A DNA stretch of 62,449 nucleotides from Cellvibrionales bacterium. GTDB lineage: Bacteria; Pseudomonadota; Gammaproteobacteria; Pseudomonadales; JAHEIH01. The notes beneath the pieces are model-generated. The model worked only from the letters and a program-made list of their open reading frames with translations, was not told the origin of the DNA and made no database searches. Of the stretch, positions 44,412-52,533 are shown piece after piece (the first letter of the stretch is position 1; every line of letters begins with the position of its first letter). The stretch is taken from contig JAHEIH010000027.1 of NCBI GenBank assembly GCA_024639455.1, positions 76,928 to 139,376 on the forward strand, written 5' to 3'. Position numbers and translations under genes: made by a program.

Positions 44412-45590
44412 TTAATGTCGATTAAATCGCTCAAATGTACGATCCATGTAGCGCGCTGCTGCTGGGGCGTTTAACACCCCGCCATTGAAACGCACAAAGC
44501 CGCGGGACATCGCATCCCATACGATAACCATCGCTGGATCATCCGGCATCAATACCGAGCGATCCAACTGTTTTACAAACACGGTATGGAAGGCAACGTC
44601 ACTGTTTAGAAATTGCGCCCGGGCCACTGTATTAACAGGCATCTGGAAGCCCTGCTGAAGCAATTGAACTTGAAAATCAGCGCTTTGGATGTGTTGTGCA
44701 AAGGCTTTTAGCGCCGCACGTTTGGCCGGGCTATGACGCCCCAAAGCTGGGAAAACAACCACGTATGCCGAGTAGTAGGAACGCATCGGTACGCCGTCAA
44801 AACTAGGGAGGAGCGCCACCCCTAGGTTGTCTCCCAAATACCCTCTTAATTGATCAATCGCCCAAGTACCATTGATGTGATAAGGCAAATCACCACGGGC
44901 AAAACGCTCTACGCTACAGGTGTAATTGCAACTAGCATTGACCACGCCTCGACTCTCAAGAGATTTGTAGTATTCAAGCCCGGCTACCATAGCAGGTGAA
45001 TCTAAATACGATTCGCCATTGTGTAAAAATTTCACTCCATGACTTAACACAAATGGAGCAAACCAATACATTTCGTTGTAACTCCAACTGAAAATAGGTT
45101 CAGCATATGAAGCTGCCAAGGCGTTCCAGTCTTCTACCGGAGCATCGACCATGGCCTTGTTGTAAAACTGCATGAGATGGTTTCCCACCACAAAGGGGAT
45201 AGCGTGACGCGAGGCCACAGCAGGTACCTGTTGGGCAATGGAAGGATCGAGTTCATCGGAAAACCAATCCACAGGCAAGGCTTCGACATGCAGCTTATCA
45301 ATGTTAGAAATATCGGGCGGTACGATGAGTACATCGGGCAGAGAATTGGCATTGCGACTGCGAAATAATTCGCTCTTCAACTGTTCCTGGTCGATGAAAA
45401 CAGCGTTTAGTGAGAGCTGCTGTTCGCTAACTTCATCGCGCAACAACATCAGCAATCTAGTTTCACTGTGACTGGTTACTAGGGATATTTGTTCCGTCTT
45501 TACACTAGCGGACACAGCGAACAATAAGCCCCAGCCAATGACGGCGGAGGCCAACCCTTTCCATGTGGTTTTATCAAATATATTTCCCAT
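44412..45590 (-). CDS. Family 1 extracellular solute-binding protein
   Basis: This 392-residue protein has an N-terminal signal segment (about residues 10-32) and a MalE-like type II binding fold: LPDVLIVPPDISN, VVGNHLMQFYNKAMVD, FARGDLPYHINGTWAIDQL and LLQQGFQMPVNTVA. Such proteins usually capture sugars for ABC importers. No permease or ATPase gene is near. It lies 71 bases before the UrtA-like lipoprotein gene on the same strand, so it may belong to the same sensory set. The VNASCNYTCSVERF stretch has two cysteines that could form a disulfide. The ligand is unknown. Confidence 0.85.
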   Translation of the reverse strand: MGNIFDKTTWKGLASAVIGWGLLFAVSASVKTEQISLVTSHSETRLLMLLRDEVSEQQLSLNAVFIDQEQLKSELFRSRNANSLPDVLIVPPDISNIDKLHVEALPVDWFSDELDPSIAQQVPAVASRHAIPFVVGNHLMQFYNKAMVDAPVEDWNALAASYAEPIFSWSYNEMYWFAPFVLSHGVKFLHNGESYLDSPAMVAGLEYYKSLESRGVVNASCNYTCSVERFARGDLPYHINGTWAIDQLRGYLGDNLGVALLPSFDGVPMRSYYSAYVVVFPALGRHSPAKRAALKAFAQHIQSADFQVQLLQQGFQMPVNTVARAQFLNSDVAFHTVFVKQLDRSVLMPDDPAMVIVWDAMSRGFVRFNGGVLNAPAAARYMDRTFERFNRH

Positions 45591-45628
45591 GCAGAAAATA
45601 TAGACAACTTATGTCAATTGCGGGAAAT

Positions 45629-46108
45629 TTATTCTTCCTTGGCTAAATTTTTTAGTGCCTGGCCTGTCGTACGGTAGATAATCCACTCGGATTGTGGCTC
45701 TGCACCTAACGATTGATAAAAATCGATCGCTGGTGTATTCCAGTCCAACACACTCCATTCGAATCGCCCACAGCCGCGATCTAGCGCCACTTTTGCCAGG
45801 GCTTTGAGGAGCGCTTTACCTGCACCCAAGCCGCGGGATTCAGGCATAACAAAAAGATCTTCCAAATAAAGTCCCGGCTGCCCCAGCCATGTCGAAAAAT
45901 TAAAAAAATACAGTGCGAAGCCGACCGCCGCGCCGTCGACTTCTGCCATCAAACAACCACAGTGCGCCAGCTCACCAAACAACGCGGAATGAATTTGCTG
46001 TTCGCTGGCGTGAACTTCATGTTCGGCCTTTTCATAAATCGCTAACTGGCGAATAAACCAGAGAATTTGACCAACATCTTCCGCGGTAGCTGGGCGAATT
46101 ACTAACAT
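45629..46108 (-). CDS. GNAT-family N-acetyltransferase
   Basis: A 159-residue GNAT protein. LVIRPATAEDVGQILWFIRQLA opens the fold, LYLEDLFVMPESRGLGAG holds the acetyl-CoA loop, followed by KALLKALAKVALDRGCGRFEW. The C-terminal AIDFYQSLGAEPQSEW is typical of diamine/thialysine-type acetyltransferases (SAT-like). The acceptor is therefore perhaps a small amine, but this is not certain. It sits 11 bases after the SulP gene and 38 before the solute-binding protein gene, bridging the two groups. Confidence 0.9.
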   Translation of the reverse strand: MLVIRPATAEDVGQILWFIRQLAIYEKAEHEVHASEQQIHSALFGELAHCGCLMAEVDGAAVGFALYFFNFSTWLGQPGLYLEDLFVMPESRGLGAGKALLKALAKVALDRGCGRFEWSVLDWNTPAIDFYQSLGAEPQSEWIIYRTTGQALKNLAKEE

Positions 46109-46119
46109 ATTTACATCCC

Positions 46120-47853
46120 TTATTTAGGTGTACTGATCTCACCGGGGCCTTCGCCGTGCAACGTCCGCCAAGCGTCGTACTGGCTTAAGAACACTTGCCC
46201 GGTGAGGTCGTGCATCAAGTGGGTATGCTTCAATCGGTCCATCACTGGGCCTTTAATCTCCGAAAAGTGGAAACACACACCACTATCTTTCAGGCGCAAA
46301 TTAATGGCTTCGAGGCTTTCCAGTGCCGAGGCATCAATCAGGTTCACCGCGGGGCACATCAAAATAAAATGTTTGACCTGCCGATGCTGTGAAATTAGAT
46401 CGTGTACACGATCTTCCAAGTAACGGGCATTGGCGAAATAAAGACTTTCATCGACCCGCAGGGTTAAAATTTCCCGATCAATTTCTACTGCGAAGCGTTC
46501 AATGTTGCGGAAATGCTCCTTGCCAGGCACACGACCAACAATGGCGCTGTGGGGTGAACTGGTTCGATGTAGGAATAGCAACAACGACAGACCAACACCT
46601 GCTACGATTCCAAGCTCTACTCCGAATAACAAAGTAATGATAATGGTCGCCGCCATCGATACAAAGTCACTGCGCGAATAGCGCCATGTTTCTACGATGG
46701 ATTTAGTATCTACCAACGATAGCACTGCCACAATAATCGTCGCCGCAAGCGTCGCCTTGGGAAGGAAGTGGATCAACGGGGTTAGAAATAGCGTGGCCAG
46801 CGCAATACCCACAGCGGTAAATACGCCGGCGGCCGGGGTTTCAGCGCCAGCGTCAAAGTTAACTACGGAGCGAGAAAAACCTCCGGTGACAGGAAAGCCG
46901 CCTGATACTGCCGAGGCTACGTTAGATGCGCCCAGCCCGATCAATTCCTGGTTGGGTGTAATACGTTGACGCCGTTTGGCTGCTAGGGTCTGGGCAACGG
47001 AGACTGATTCCACAAAACCCACGATGGAAATCAATAGCGCCGATACAAATAACTCCTTCCACATCGGTAAGTCGAAGGCCGGCACGACCAAACTCGGCAA
47101 GCCCGAAGGAACTTCGCCAACGATTTTAACGCCTTGCTGATCGAGTCCAAGCGCATAGGTGGCCAAGGTAGTCGCTACTACCGCCAATACGGGGCCGGCC
47201 TTTGCTACAAGGTCAGCTGGGCGAGGCGCCATACCCAATTTAATCAACTGGGGTTTCAACTGTTTGCGCACCCATACTAAAAAGGCCAAGGCGCTTACAC
47301 CGATGACTAGCGTGGGCATATTGGTATGGGCAATTTCATGACCTAGTTCAAGCAACAACTCATACAAGTTGTGACCACTCGCCTGCACACCGAGAATGTG
47401 CTTTAACTGACTAGCTGCAATGATGAGTCCAGATGCCGTAATAAAGCCTGAAATCACCGGGTGGCTGAGGAAGTTAGCAAAAATCCCCAAGCGAAAGATG
47501 CCCATCGCGATCAAAATCAAACCGGAGACAAAGGCCAATACAATCGCCGCCGCGAGATATTCCGAAGTACTTCCAAGATTGAGATTACCTATAGCCGCCG
47601 CCGTCATCAGTGAAACAACGGCTACGGGGCCCACCGCAAGTGTGCGGCTCGTGCCAAATATGGCGTAAGCTAGCAGTGGCAAAATGCTCGCATAAAGACC
47701 AACTTCAGCGGGTAATCCGGCCAGTAACGCGTAGGCGAGGGATTGCGGAATCAGCATAATAGTGACAATAACCGCCGCCACCGCATCGCTGGTTAACACG
47801 TGCTTGTCGTAGCTTGATAGCCACTCCATACATGGAAGAAAACGTCGTAACAT
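46120..47853 (-). CDS. SulP-family anion transporter with STAS domain
   Basis: This 577-residue inner-membrane protein has the SulP/SLC26 transport domain (to about residue 420), with IPQSLAYALLAGLPAEVGLYA and SRTLAVGPVAVVSLMTAAA, and a cytoplasmic STAS domain (about 445-555) with ILMCPAVNLIDASALESLEA. Members carry sulfate, bicarbonate or other anions. Here it lies 59 bases after the sulfide:quinone oxidoreductase gene, so sulfite or sulfate export from sulfide oxidation is a reasonable guess; uptake of sulfate or bicarbonate is the alternative. Confidence 0.92.
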   Translation of the reverse strand: MLRRFLPCMEWLSSYDKHVLTSDAVAAVIVTIMLIPQSLAYALLAGLPAEVGLYASILPLLAYAIFGTSRTLAVGPVAVVSLMTAAAIGNLNLGSTSEYLAAAIVLAFVSGLILIAMGIFRLGIFANFLSHPVISGFITASGLIIAASQLKHILGVQASGHNLYELLLELGHEIAHTNMPTLVIGVSALAFLVWVRKQLKPQLIKLGMAPRPADLVAKAGPVLAVVATTLATYALGLDQQGVKIVGEVPSGLPSLVVPAFDLPMWKELFVSALLISIVGFVESVSVAQTLAAKRRQRITPNQELIGLGASNVASAVSGGFPVTGGFSRSVVNFDAGAETPAAGVFTAVGIALATLFLTPLIHFLPKATLAATIIVAVLSLVDTKSIVETWRYSRSDFVSMAATIIITLLFGVELGIVAGVGLSLLLFLHRTSSPHSAIVGRVPGKEHFRNIERFAVEIDREILTLRVDESLYFANARYLEDRVHDLISQHRQVKHFILMCPAVNLIDASALESLEAINLRLKDSGVCFHFSEIKGPVMDRLKHTHLMHDLTGQVFLSQYDAWRTLHGEGPGEISTPK

Positions 47854-47912
47854 AGTCGCCTCAAAGACGCGTCAAATCAGAAGGGGGAAGCTCGTTCCCC
47901 CATGGAAGTGCG

Positions 47913-49649
47913 CTATTTCTCGTCGCGTTTGCAATCGAGTGCTTCACTTGCCTCGAAGGCAGTGGGCTGCATGGGAAGGATCTTGGGGGCTGCCAACCAC
48001 TCCACGCCGCGCATCATGGCATCGAAGTACAACCAGGGCATCATTTTCTCTTTCATCAACCAAGCCGAGCGAGTGGGTTTGCGACCGTCCAACAACCACG
48101 CGGGGAATGAGGGCAGCAACTTTCCACCGTAGCCAAATTCGGCCAGTACGATCTTGCCACGCTCTACCGTCAAAGGACACGAACCGTAACCATCGTAAAT
48201 GGCCCGTGGCGTTTGCCCATTCAATACCATCAACACGTTTTCAGCGACCACGGGCGCTTGCTTGCGCACCGCAGCGGCGGTTTTGGCGTTCGGCATATTG
48301 CCGGCATCTCCGACCGCGAACACATTGCCATATGTCACGTGCTGCATAGTTTCAGGGCTAACATCCACCCAACCAGCGGCATCGGCTAAGGGGCTAGCGG
48401 CTATAAAATCTGGTGCCTTTTGCGGTGGGCACACGTGCAGCATATCGAAAGGTTTTTCAATGTCACTAACATTACCCTCCGCATCGGTTTTCTTGAAATG
48501 CGCCACTTTGTTTGCGCCATCGACTTCGATCAAATTGGTTTGGAAGTTGAGATTGATGGCGTATTTTTTCACGTATTCCATCAAAGCGGGGACGTAGTCA
48601 GCAACACCGAATAAACCGGGCGTCGCGGTACAAAAATCAACATCGATGTCCGCTAAACGACCACTGCGTAACCATTCATCGCACGACAGGTACATGGCTT
48701 TTTGGGGGGCACCGGCACATTTAATTGGCATTGGGGGCTGGGTGAAAATCGCTTTACCTTTGCGCAGACCTTGAACTAATTCCCATGTGTAAGGCGCCAT
48801 ATCGTAGTGGTAGTTAGAGGTGACGCCGTTGCTTCCCAAGGTGTCTTTCAAGCCTTTTATCGCCTCCCAGTTAAGTTGCAAACCGGGGGCGACCACCAAG
48901 GCTTTATATCCAATAATTTCGCCATCTTCTAAGGTGATAGACTGCTGTTCGGGCTGGAATGTCGCCACAGCAGTTTGGTACCACTTAGCGTCGCTTGGAA
49001 TGTAATCGGCCATCGGGCGCACGGTCTTTTCACGCTTAAAAACGCCCCCGCCCACTAAGGTCCAACCAGGTTGGTAGTAGTGCTCGCTCCGAGGCTCAAT
49101 CACCGCAACATCTAAGTCGGGCTGGCGCTTCAACAAGCTCGACGCACAAGCCAAGCCCCCGGCGCCGCCACCAACAATCACTACGTCGTGTTTGCGGCCA
49201 GCGACCTTGGGCGCTGCCTCTTCTTGCGCACAAGTTTCACAGGCTAAACGCTCTTTTAGTGCCGACAAATCATATCCTGCAGCCGCGGTAGTTTCGAGAA
49301 CCTTGTCACCGTCCATCTTACCGGCTTGACCAAGCGCCCACAGCGTGGCGGCACGCGTACCCGTTCGACAAAAGGACAACACCGGGCCGGGCAGCGAATC
49401 TAAGTGGGTGGCAAACTCGCTGACGTTAGCATCTGAAATTTTTCCAGGCACAATAGGCATCCACGCCCACTGCATACCATTAGCTTCCGCCGCCGCTTGG
49501 AGCTCCTCACGCGCCGGTTGATCGTCTGATTCTGCATCTGGACGCAAATAAATGATCGATTTAAAACCTTGTGCCGCGGCGATACCTAAATCCGGCACTT
49601 GCAGTTGCGCAGAAACACTCAGCGCGGGAGAAATGGTTTTAATGTCCAT
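47913..49649 (-). CDS. DUF442 (rhodanese/phosphatase-like) domain fused to type II sulfide:quinone oxidoreductase
   Basis: This 578-residue two-domain protein has a DUF442 fold at residues 1-110 with the active-site loop SFCRTGTRA (Cys94, Arg99), as in Blh proteins where it transfers sulfur. A linker with CETC follows, then an FAD oxidoreductase from about residue 150. That part is like mitochondrial SQOR: VVIVGGGAGGLACA, YYQPGWTLVGGG, PIKCAGAPQKAMYL (Cys near 309) and DGYGSCPLTVERGKIVLAEF, with a hydrophobic C-terminus for membrane contact. SQOR oxidises sulfide to persulfide and reduces quinone. The gene follows the persulfide dioxygenase gene after 23 bases, consistent with one pathway. 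Confidence 0.9.
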   Translation of the reverse strand: MDIKTISPALSVSAQLQVPDLGIAAAQGFKSIIYLRPDAESDDQPAREELQAAAEANGMQWAWMPIVPGKISDANVSEFATHLDSLPGPVLSFCRTGTRAATLWALGQAGKMDGDKVLETTAAAGYDLSALKERLACETCAQEEAAPKVAGRKHDVVIVGGGAGGLACASSLLKRQPDLDVAVIEPRSEHYYQPGWTLVGGGVFKREKTVRPMADYIPSDAKWYQTAVATFQPEQQSITLEDGEIIGYKALVVAPGLQLNWEAIKGLKDTLGSNGVTSNYHYDMAPYTWELVQGLRKGKAIFTQPPMPIKCAGAPQKAMYLSCDEWLRSGRLADIDVDFCTATPGLFGVADYVPALMEYVKKYAINLNFQTNLIEVDGANKVAHFKKTDAEGNVSDIEKPFDMLHVCPPQKAPDFIAASPLADAAGWVDVSPETMQHVTYGNVFAVGDAGNMPNAKTAAAVRKQAPVVAENVLMVLNGQTPRAIYDGYGSCPLTVERGKIVLAEFGYGGKLLPSFPAWLLDGRKPTRSAWLMKEKMMPWLYFDAMMRGVEWLAAPKILPMQPTAFEASEALDCKRDEK

Positions 49650-49672
49650 GACTAGAGCTCCTTATAATTTTT

Positions 49673-50536
49673 TTAAAACAAGTTAACTGGCACCTTCAAG
49701 TAAACCTGCCCGTTATCTTCGGCGGGGGGCATGTGACCTGCACGCATATTGACTTGTACCGAGGGTAAGATTAAACGCGGCATGTCAAGAGTGGCATCTC
49801 GCGTTGAGCGCATCTGCACGAACTCGTCCTCTGAGGTGTTTACATTAACGTGAATGTTATTGTGTTTTTCTTCACCCACGGTGGTCTGAAATTTAAATTC
49901 ATCGCGACCGGGCGCTCCGTAATCGTGGCACATGAACATACGGGTATCTTCAGGCAACTCATACAAGCGGTGGATCGACTGGAACAAAATACGCGCATCA
50001 CCGCCGGGGAAATCGCAACGTGCGGTACCAAAATCCGGCATAAAAAGGGTGTCGCCAACAAATACGGCATCACCAACTACATAGCTCATACACGCAGGTG
50101 TGTGGCCGGGTGTATGCAACGAACGACAACTTATATTACCGATTGAAAAAGCTTGCTCGTCTTTTAGCAATACATCGAATTGACTACCATCGCGATGAAA
50201 TTCACTGCCTTCGTTAAAGGCTTTACCAAACACGTCTTGTACGACGGTAATGTGATCACCGATGGCCATCTTGCCGCCGGTTTTTTCTTGCAAATATGGC
50301 GCGGCCGACAAGTGGTCAGCATGGACGTGGGTTTCGAGAATAAGATCGACGACCAACTCTTGTTCGGCAATGTAGGCCAATATTTGGTCAGCCATGGTCG
50401 TGGTGGTTTTGCCCGAGGCATAGTCAAAATCCAGCACAGAATCGATAATAGCGCACTGCTTTGTCTCAGGGCAGTGGACAACATAGCTGTAAGTAAAAGT
50501 GGGGCGGTCAAAGAACTCTTTAACAATAGGTGACAT
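49673..50536 (-). CDS. Persulfide dioxygenase-like metallo-beta-lactamase protein (ETHE1/Blh type)
   Basis: The start MSPIVKEFFDRPTFTYSYV has GGAG six bases upstream and gives 287 residues; two earlier in-frame ATGs are less likely. Metal ligands are in THVHADH (His70, His72, Asp74, His75), GHTPACMSY and MFMCHDYG, and FGTARCDFPGGDAR is the ETHE1 substrate-pocket motif. These iron enzymes oxidise glutathione persulfide to sulfite and glutathione with oxygen. It is the first gene of the persulfide dioxygenase, SQOR and SulP set. Confidence 0.92.
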   Translation of the reverse strand: MSPIVKEFFDRPTFTYSYVVHCPETKQCAIIDSVLDFDYASGKTTTTMADQILAYIAEQELVVDLILETHVHADHLSAAPYLQEKTGGKMAIGDHITVVQDVFGKAFNEGSEFHRDGSQFDVLLKDEQAFSIGNISCRSLHTPGHTPACMSYVVGDAVFVGDTLFMPDFGTARCDFPGGDARILFQSIHRLYELPEDTRMFMCHDYGAPGRDEFKFQTTVGEEKHNNIHVNVNTSEDEFVQMRSTRDATLDMPRLILPSVQVNMRAGHMPPAEDNGQVYLKVPVNLF

Positions 50537-50635
50537 AACAAGCTCCGACATAACTAAGAATTTCAATGCCGCTTATATTAGCAACCATTAATAAACAAGG
50601 CAATTCACCCCGCGAATTAATCGCTGTCAACACGA

Positions 50636-51922
50636 CTATTTAATATGAAAAATGAGCTTATCGTCGATGTTATTTTGAATATCCCTGAAACGGCGCAGCA
50701 TTTGCTCTGACACGTGGGTGTGGGCTGTAGCCAGCAGCAAACCATGGCAAGTGAGCACATCGTAGCGAAGCTCGTCACCTGCTGACATTTCATCTAGGGT
50801 AATACCCTGCAGACGAGATGGAACGCCTACGTCGTCGAGTACAGCGATACAAATTTCTAATAGGTCGGGATCGTACTGAGTACTAGTACCCTGGCGCAAC
50901 ATCGACACGGCATCGACATGACTCATAGCACCACCTGGCCCGCCGGATGACACCGCCATGTTGTAATCCAATAGGAGGCGTAGGAGACGCGAACCAAGTG
51001 GAATAGCATGTTCAGTAAGGCCAGCAGGAAAGCCAGTACCATCAAAATTTTCACCGTGGTGTTCAATAATGGCTGCCGTTTCTGCTAAGGCATCGAGCGG
51101 AGTCAACATATCCACGCTCTCTCGTGGATAGCTTTGAAGCAAATTCAATTCACTGCTGCTGAGTTCACTAACGGGGCGACTCACTAAATCAGCGGGCAAA
51201 CAAAGCTTACCAATCTGAACCAACTGTGCGGCCTGCTGAACACACTCGCGCTGATTTTCATTCATATATAACTTAGCTGCACAGATATCAACATGGAAAA
51301 GTAGATTTTCAAGGAACTCCGCTGGCAAATGACAATGGCGAGTCGACAAACTTGCGAACATCTTAATGAAAACAGTAAAATTGGCGCGCAATTCCTCCTG
51401 CTCTACATTAAGAAAGGCAACGGTCTTTTCCAATTGGCGGTTGGTGCGACGCACTTGATCGTTGAGCGACATCTTGCGCGCCCTCATCGATTCGTAAGAC
51501 TCTTTTAAACTCTCAACTTCTTTGGCCTTTTCGTCATCGCGCAACTTCGAATGCAACAAACTCATAATCCGCTCAACGAACTGGCGGTTATCCCAGGGCT
51601 TTTCGATGTAGGCGTGGATCTTTCCTTGATTGATGGCGCGCGCGGTGGCCTCTTGATCAGAATACCCCGTCAACAGCACTCGTCGACTTTGAGGAGAAAA
51701 CTTCGCTGCCGCCGCTAACAGTTCAGCGCCGTCCAATTTTGGCATGCGCATATCTGAAATGATTAAATCGTAGGCGTTGTGCATGACCATATCCAACGCC
51801 TGATCTGAGTCAGAGGCAAGATCGACGATAAAATCTGAGCTGCGCAGCAGACGCTTTAGGGCATACAAAACCTCTACTTCATCGTCTACGCAGAGGATAC
51901 GGGCCACCAAATTGTCACTCAT
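50636..51922 (-). CDS. Response regulator with degenerate HD-GYP domain
   Basis: Starting at MSDNLVARILCVDDE (GGAAT upstream), this is 428 residues. The receiver domain (about 5-120) is complete: acidic pocket DDE, phospho-acceptor Asp57 in IISDMRMP, Thr in LLTGYSD and Lys108 in EKPW. A coiled coil (about 130-180) leads to an HD-GYP-like domain (about 205-390) whose key residues are changed: HD is Val235-Gln236 in LVQIGKL, HHE is HHG (288-290) and GYP is GFP (297-299). It is therefore unlikely to hydrolyse cyclic di-GMP and may bind it or act by protein contact. It is monocistronic. Confidence 0.9.
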   Translation of the reverse strand: MSDNLVARILCVDDEVEVLYALKRLLRSSDFIVDLASDSDQALDMVMHNAYDLIISDMRMPKLDGAELLAAAAKFSPQSRRVLLTGYSDQEATARAINQGKIHAYIEKPWDNRQFVERIMSLLHSKLRDDEKAKEVESLKESYESMRARKMSLNDQVRRTNRQLEKTVAFLNVEQEELRANFTVFIKMFASLSTRHCHLPAEFLENLLFHVDICAAKLYMNENQRECVQQAAQLVQIGKLCLPADLVSRPVSELSSSELNLLQSYPRESVDMLTPLDALAETAAIIEHHGENFDGTGFPAGLTEHAIPLGSRLLRLLLDYNMAVSSGGPGGAMSHVDAVSMLRQGTSTQYDPDLLEICIAVLDDVGVPSRLQGITLDEMSAGDELRYDVLTCHGLLLATAHTHVSEQMLRRFRDIQNNIDDKLIFHIK

Positions 51923-52012
51923 GTAATATTCCAAGCAGTTGCGTTATTACTAAAGAACTATAGCCCTTTAACGCCTAGAGTCAACAATATAGCAACCAAA
52001 AAAAAGCAGCGA

Positions 52013-52312
52013 TTACGCTGCCTTGGTAGAAATAACAGAGTTCTCTGTGCCTTGATCATTGGGGATGTAGGCATCCGCCGCATAATCATTTTCCCACTCG
52101 GCATCATTCAGCAAATACTTAAACTGGAATTCAGCATCGGTAGGCAAGCGCATCTTGAGCTTGTATGAGCCAGACTTCTTATCGAACTTCATCACTTCTG
52201 GCGTCCAATCATTGAAATCACCCGCCAATTTAGCCGAGTTGACATCGTCCCGAGAAAATTCGAAAACCACTTCTGTTTCGGGCTTAGTTTTAAAAAACTT
52301 CTTACTTAACAT
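52013..52312 (-). CDS. Stand-alone CBM48/isoamylase N-terminal-like protein
   Basis: From MLSKKFFKTKPETEVVFEF this is 99 residues. GGGAG lies nine bases upstream, and a longer open frame adds unconserved residues. It has the early-set immunoglobulin-like fold of glycogen-binding modules: VNSAKLAGDFNDWTPEVMKF, then LPTDAEFQFKYLLNDAEWEN. Such modules bind alpha-glucans or act as regulatory subunits (as in AMPK beta). Here there is no catalytic domain and no glycogen gene nearby. Function unknown; it may tether another enzyme to storage glucan. Confidence 0.85.
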   Translation of the reverse strand: MLSKKFFKTKPETEVVFEFSRDDVNSAKLAGDFNDWTPEVMKFDKKSGSYKLKMRLPTDAEFQFKYLLNDAEWENDYAADAYIPNDQGTENSVISTKAA

Positions 52313-52533
52313 GGATAGGCACTCCCTAGTCTTGTATCCAAACAAGCTATATTTTTTAACAGATAGGGTGACATTGCCATGCATGGTGCAGTGAATACGT
52401 ATGCGAAACGCTGCTTCAGTCGAGCACAAAAGCGAGCAACCTCTAATAGAAGGTTTTTTTAATAAAAATTAGCAGATAGCCCATCACTTACTACACTTGA
52501 ATAGCTGTCACAAAGTTAACAGGACATCGATTA

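Noticed and set aside
50636-51922. Active HD-GYP cyclic di-GMP phosphodiesterase
   Set aside because: The HD pair and other metal ligands are replaced, so hydrolysis is unlikely.
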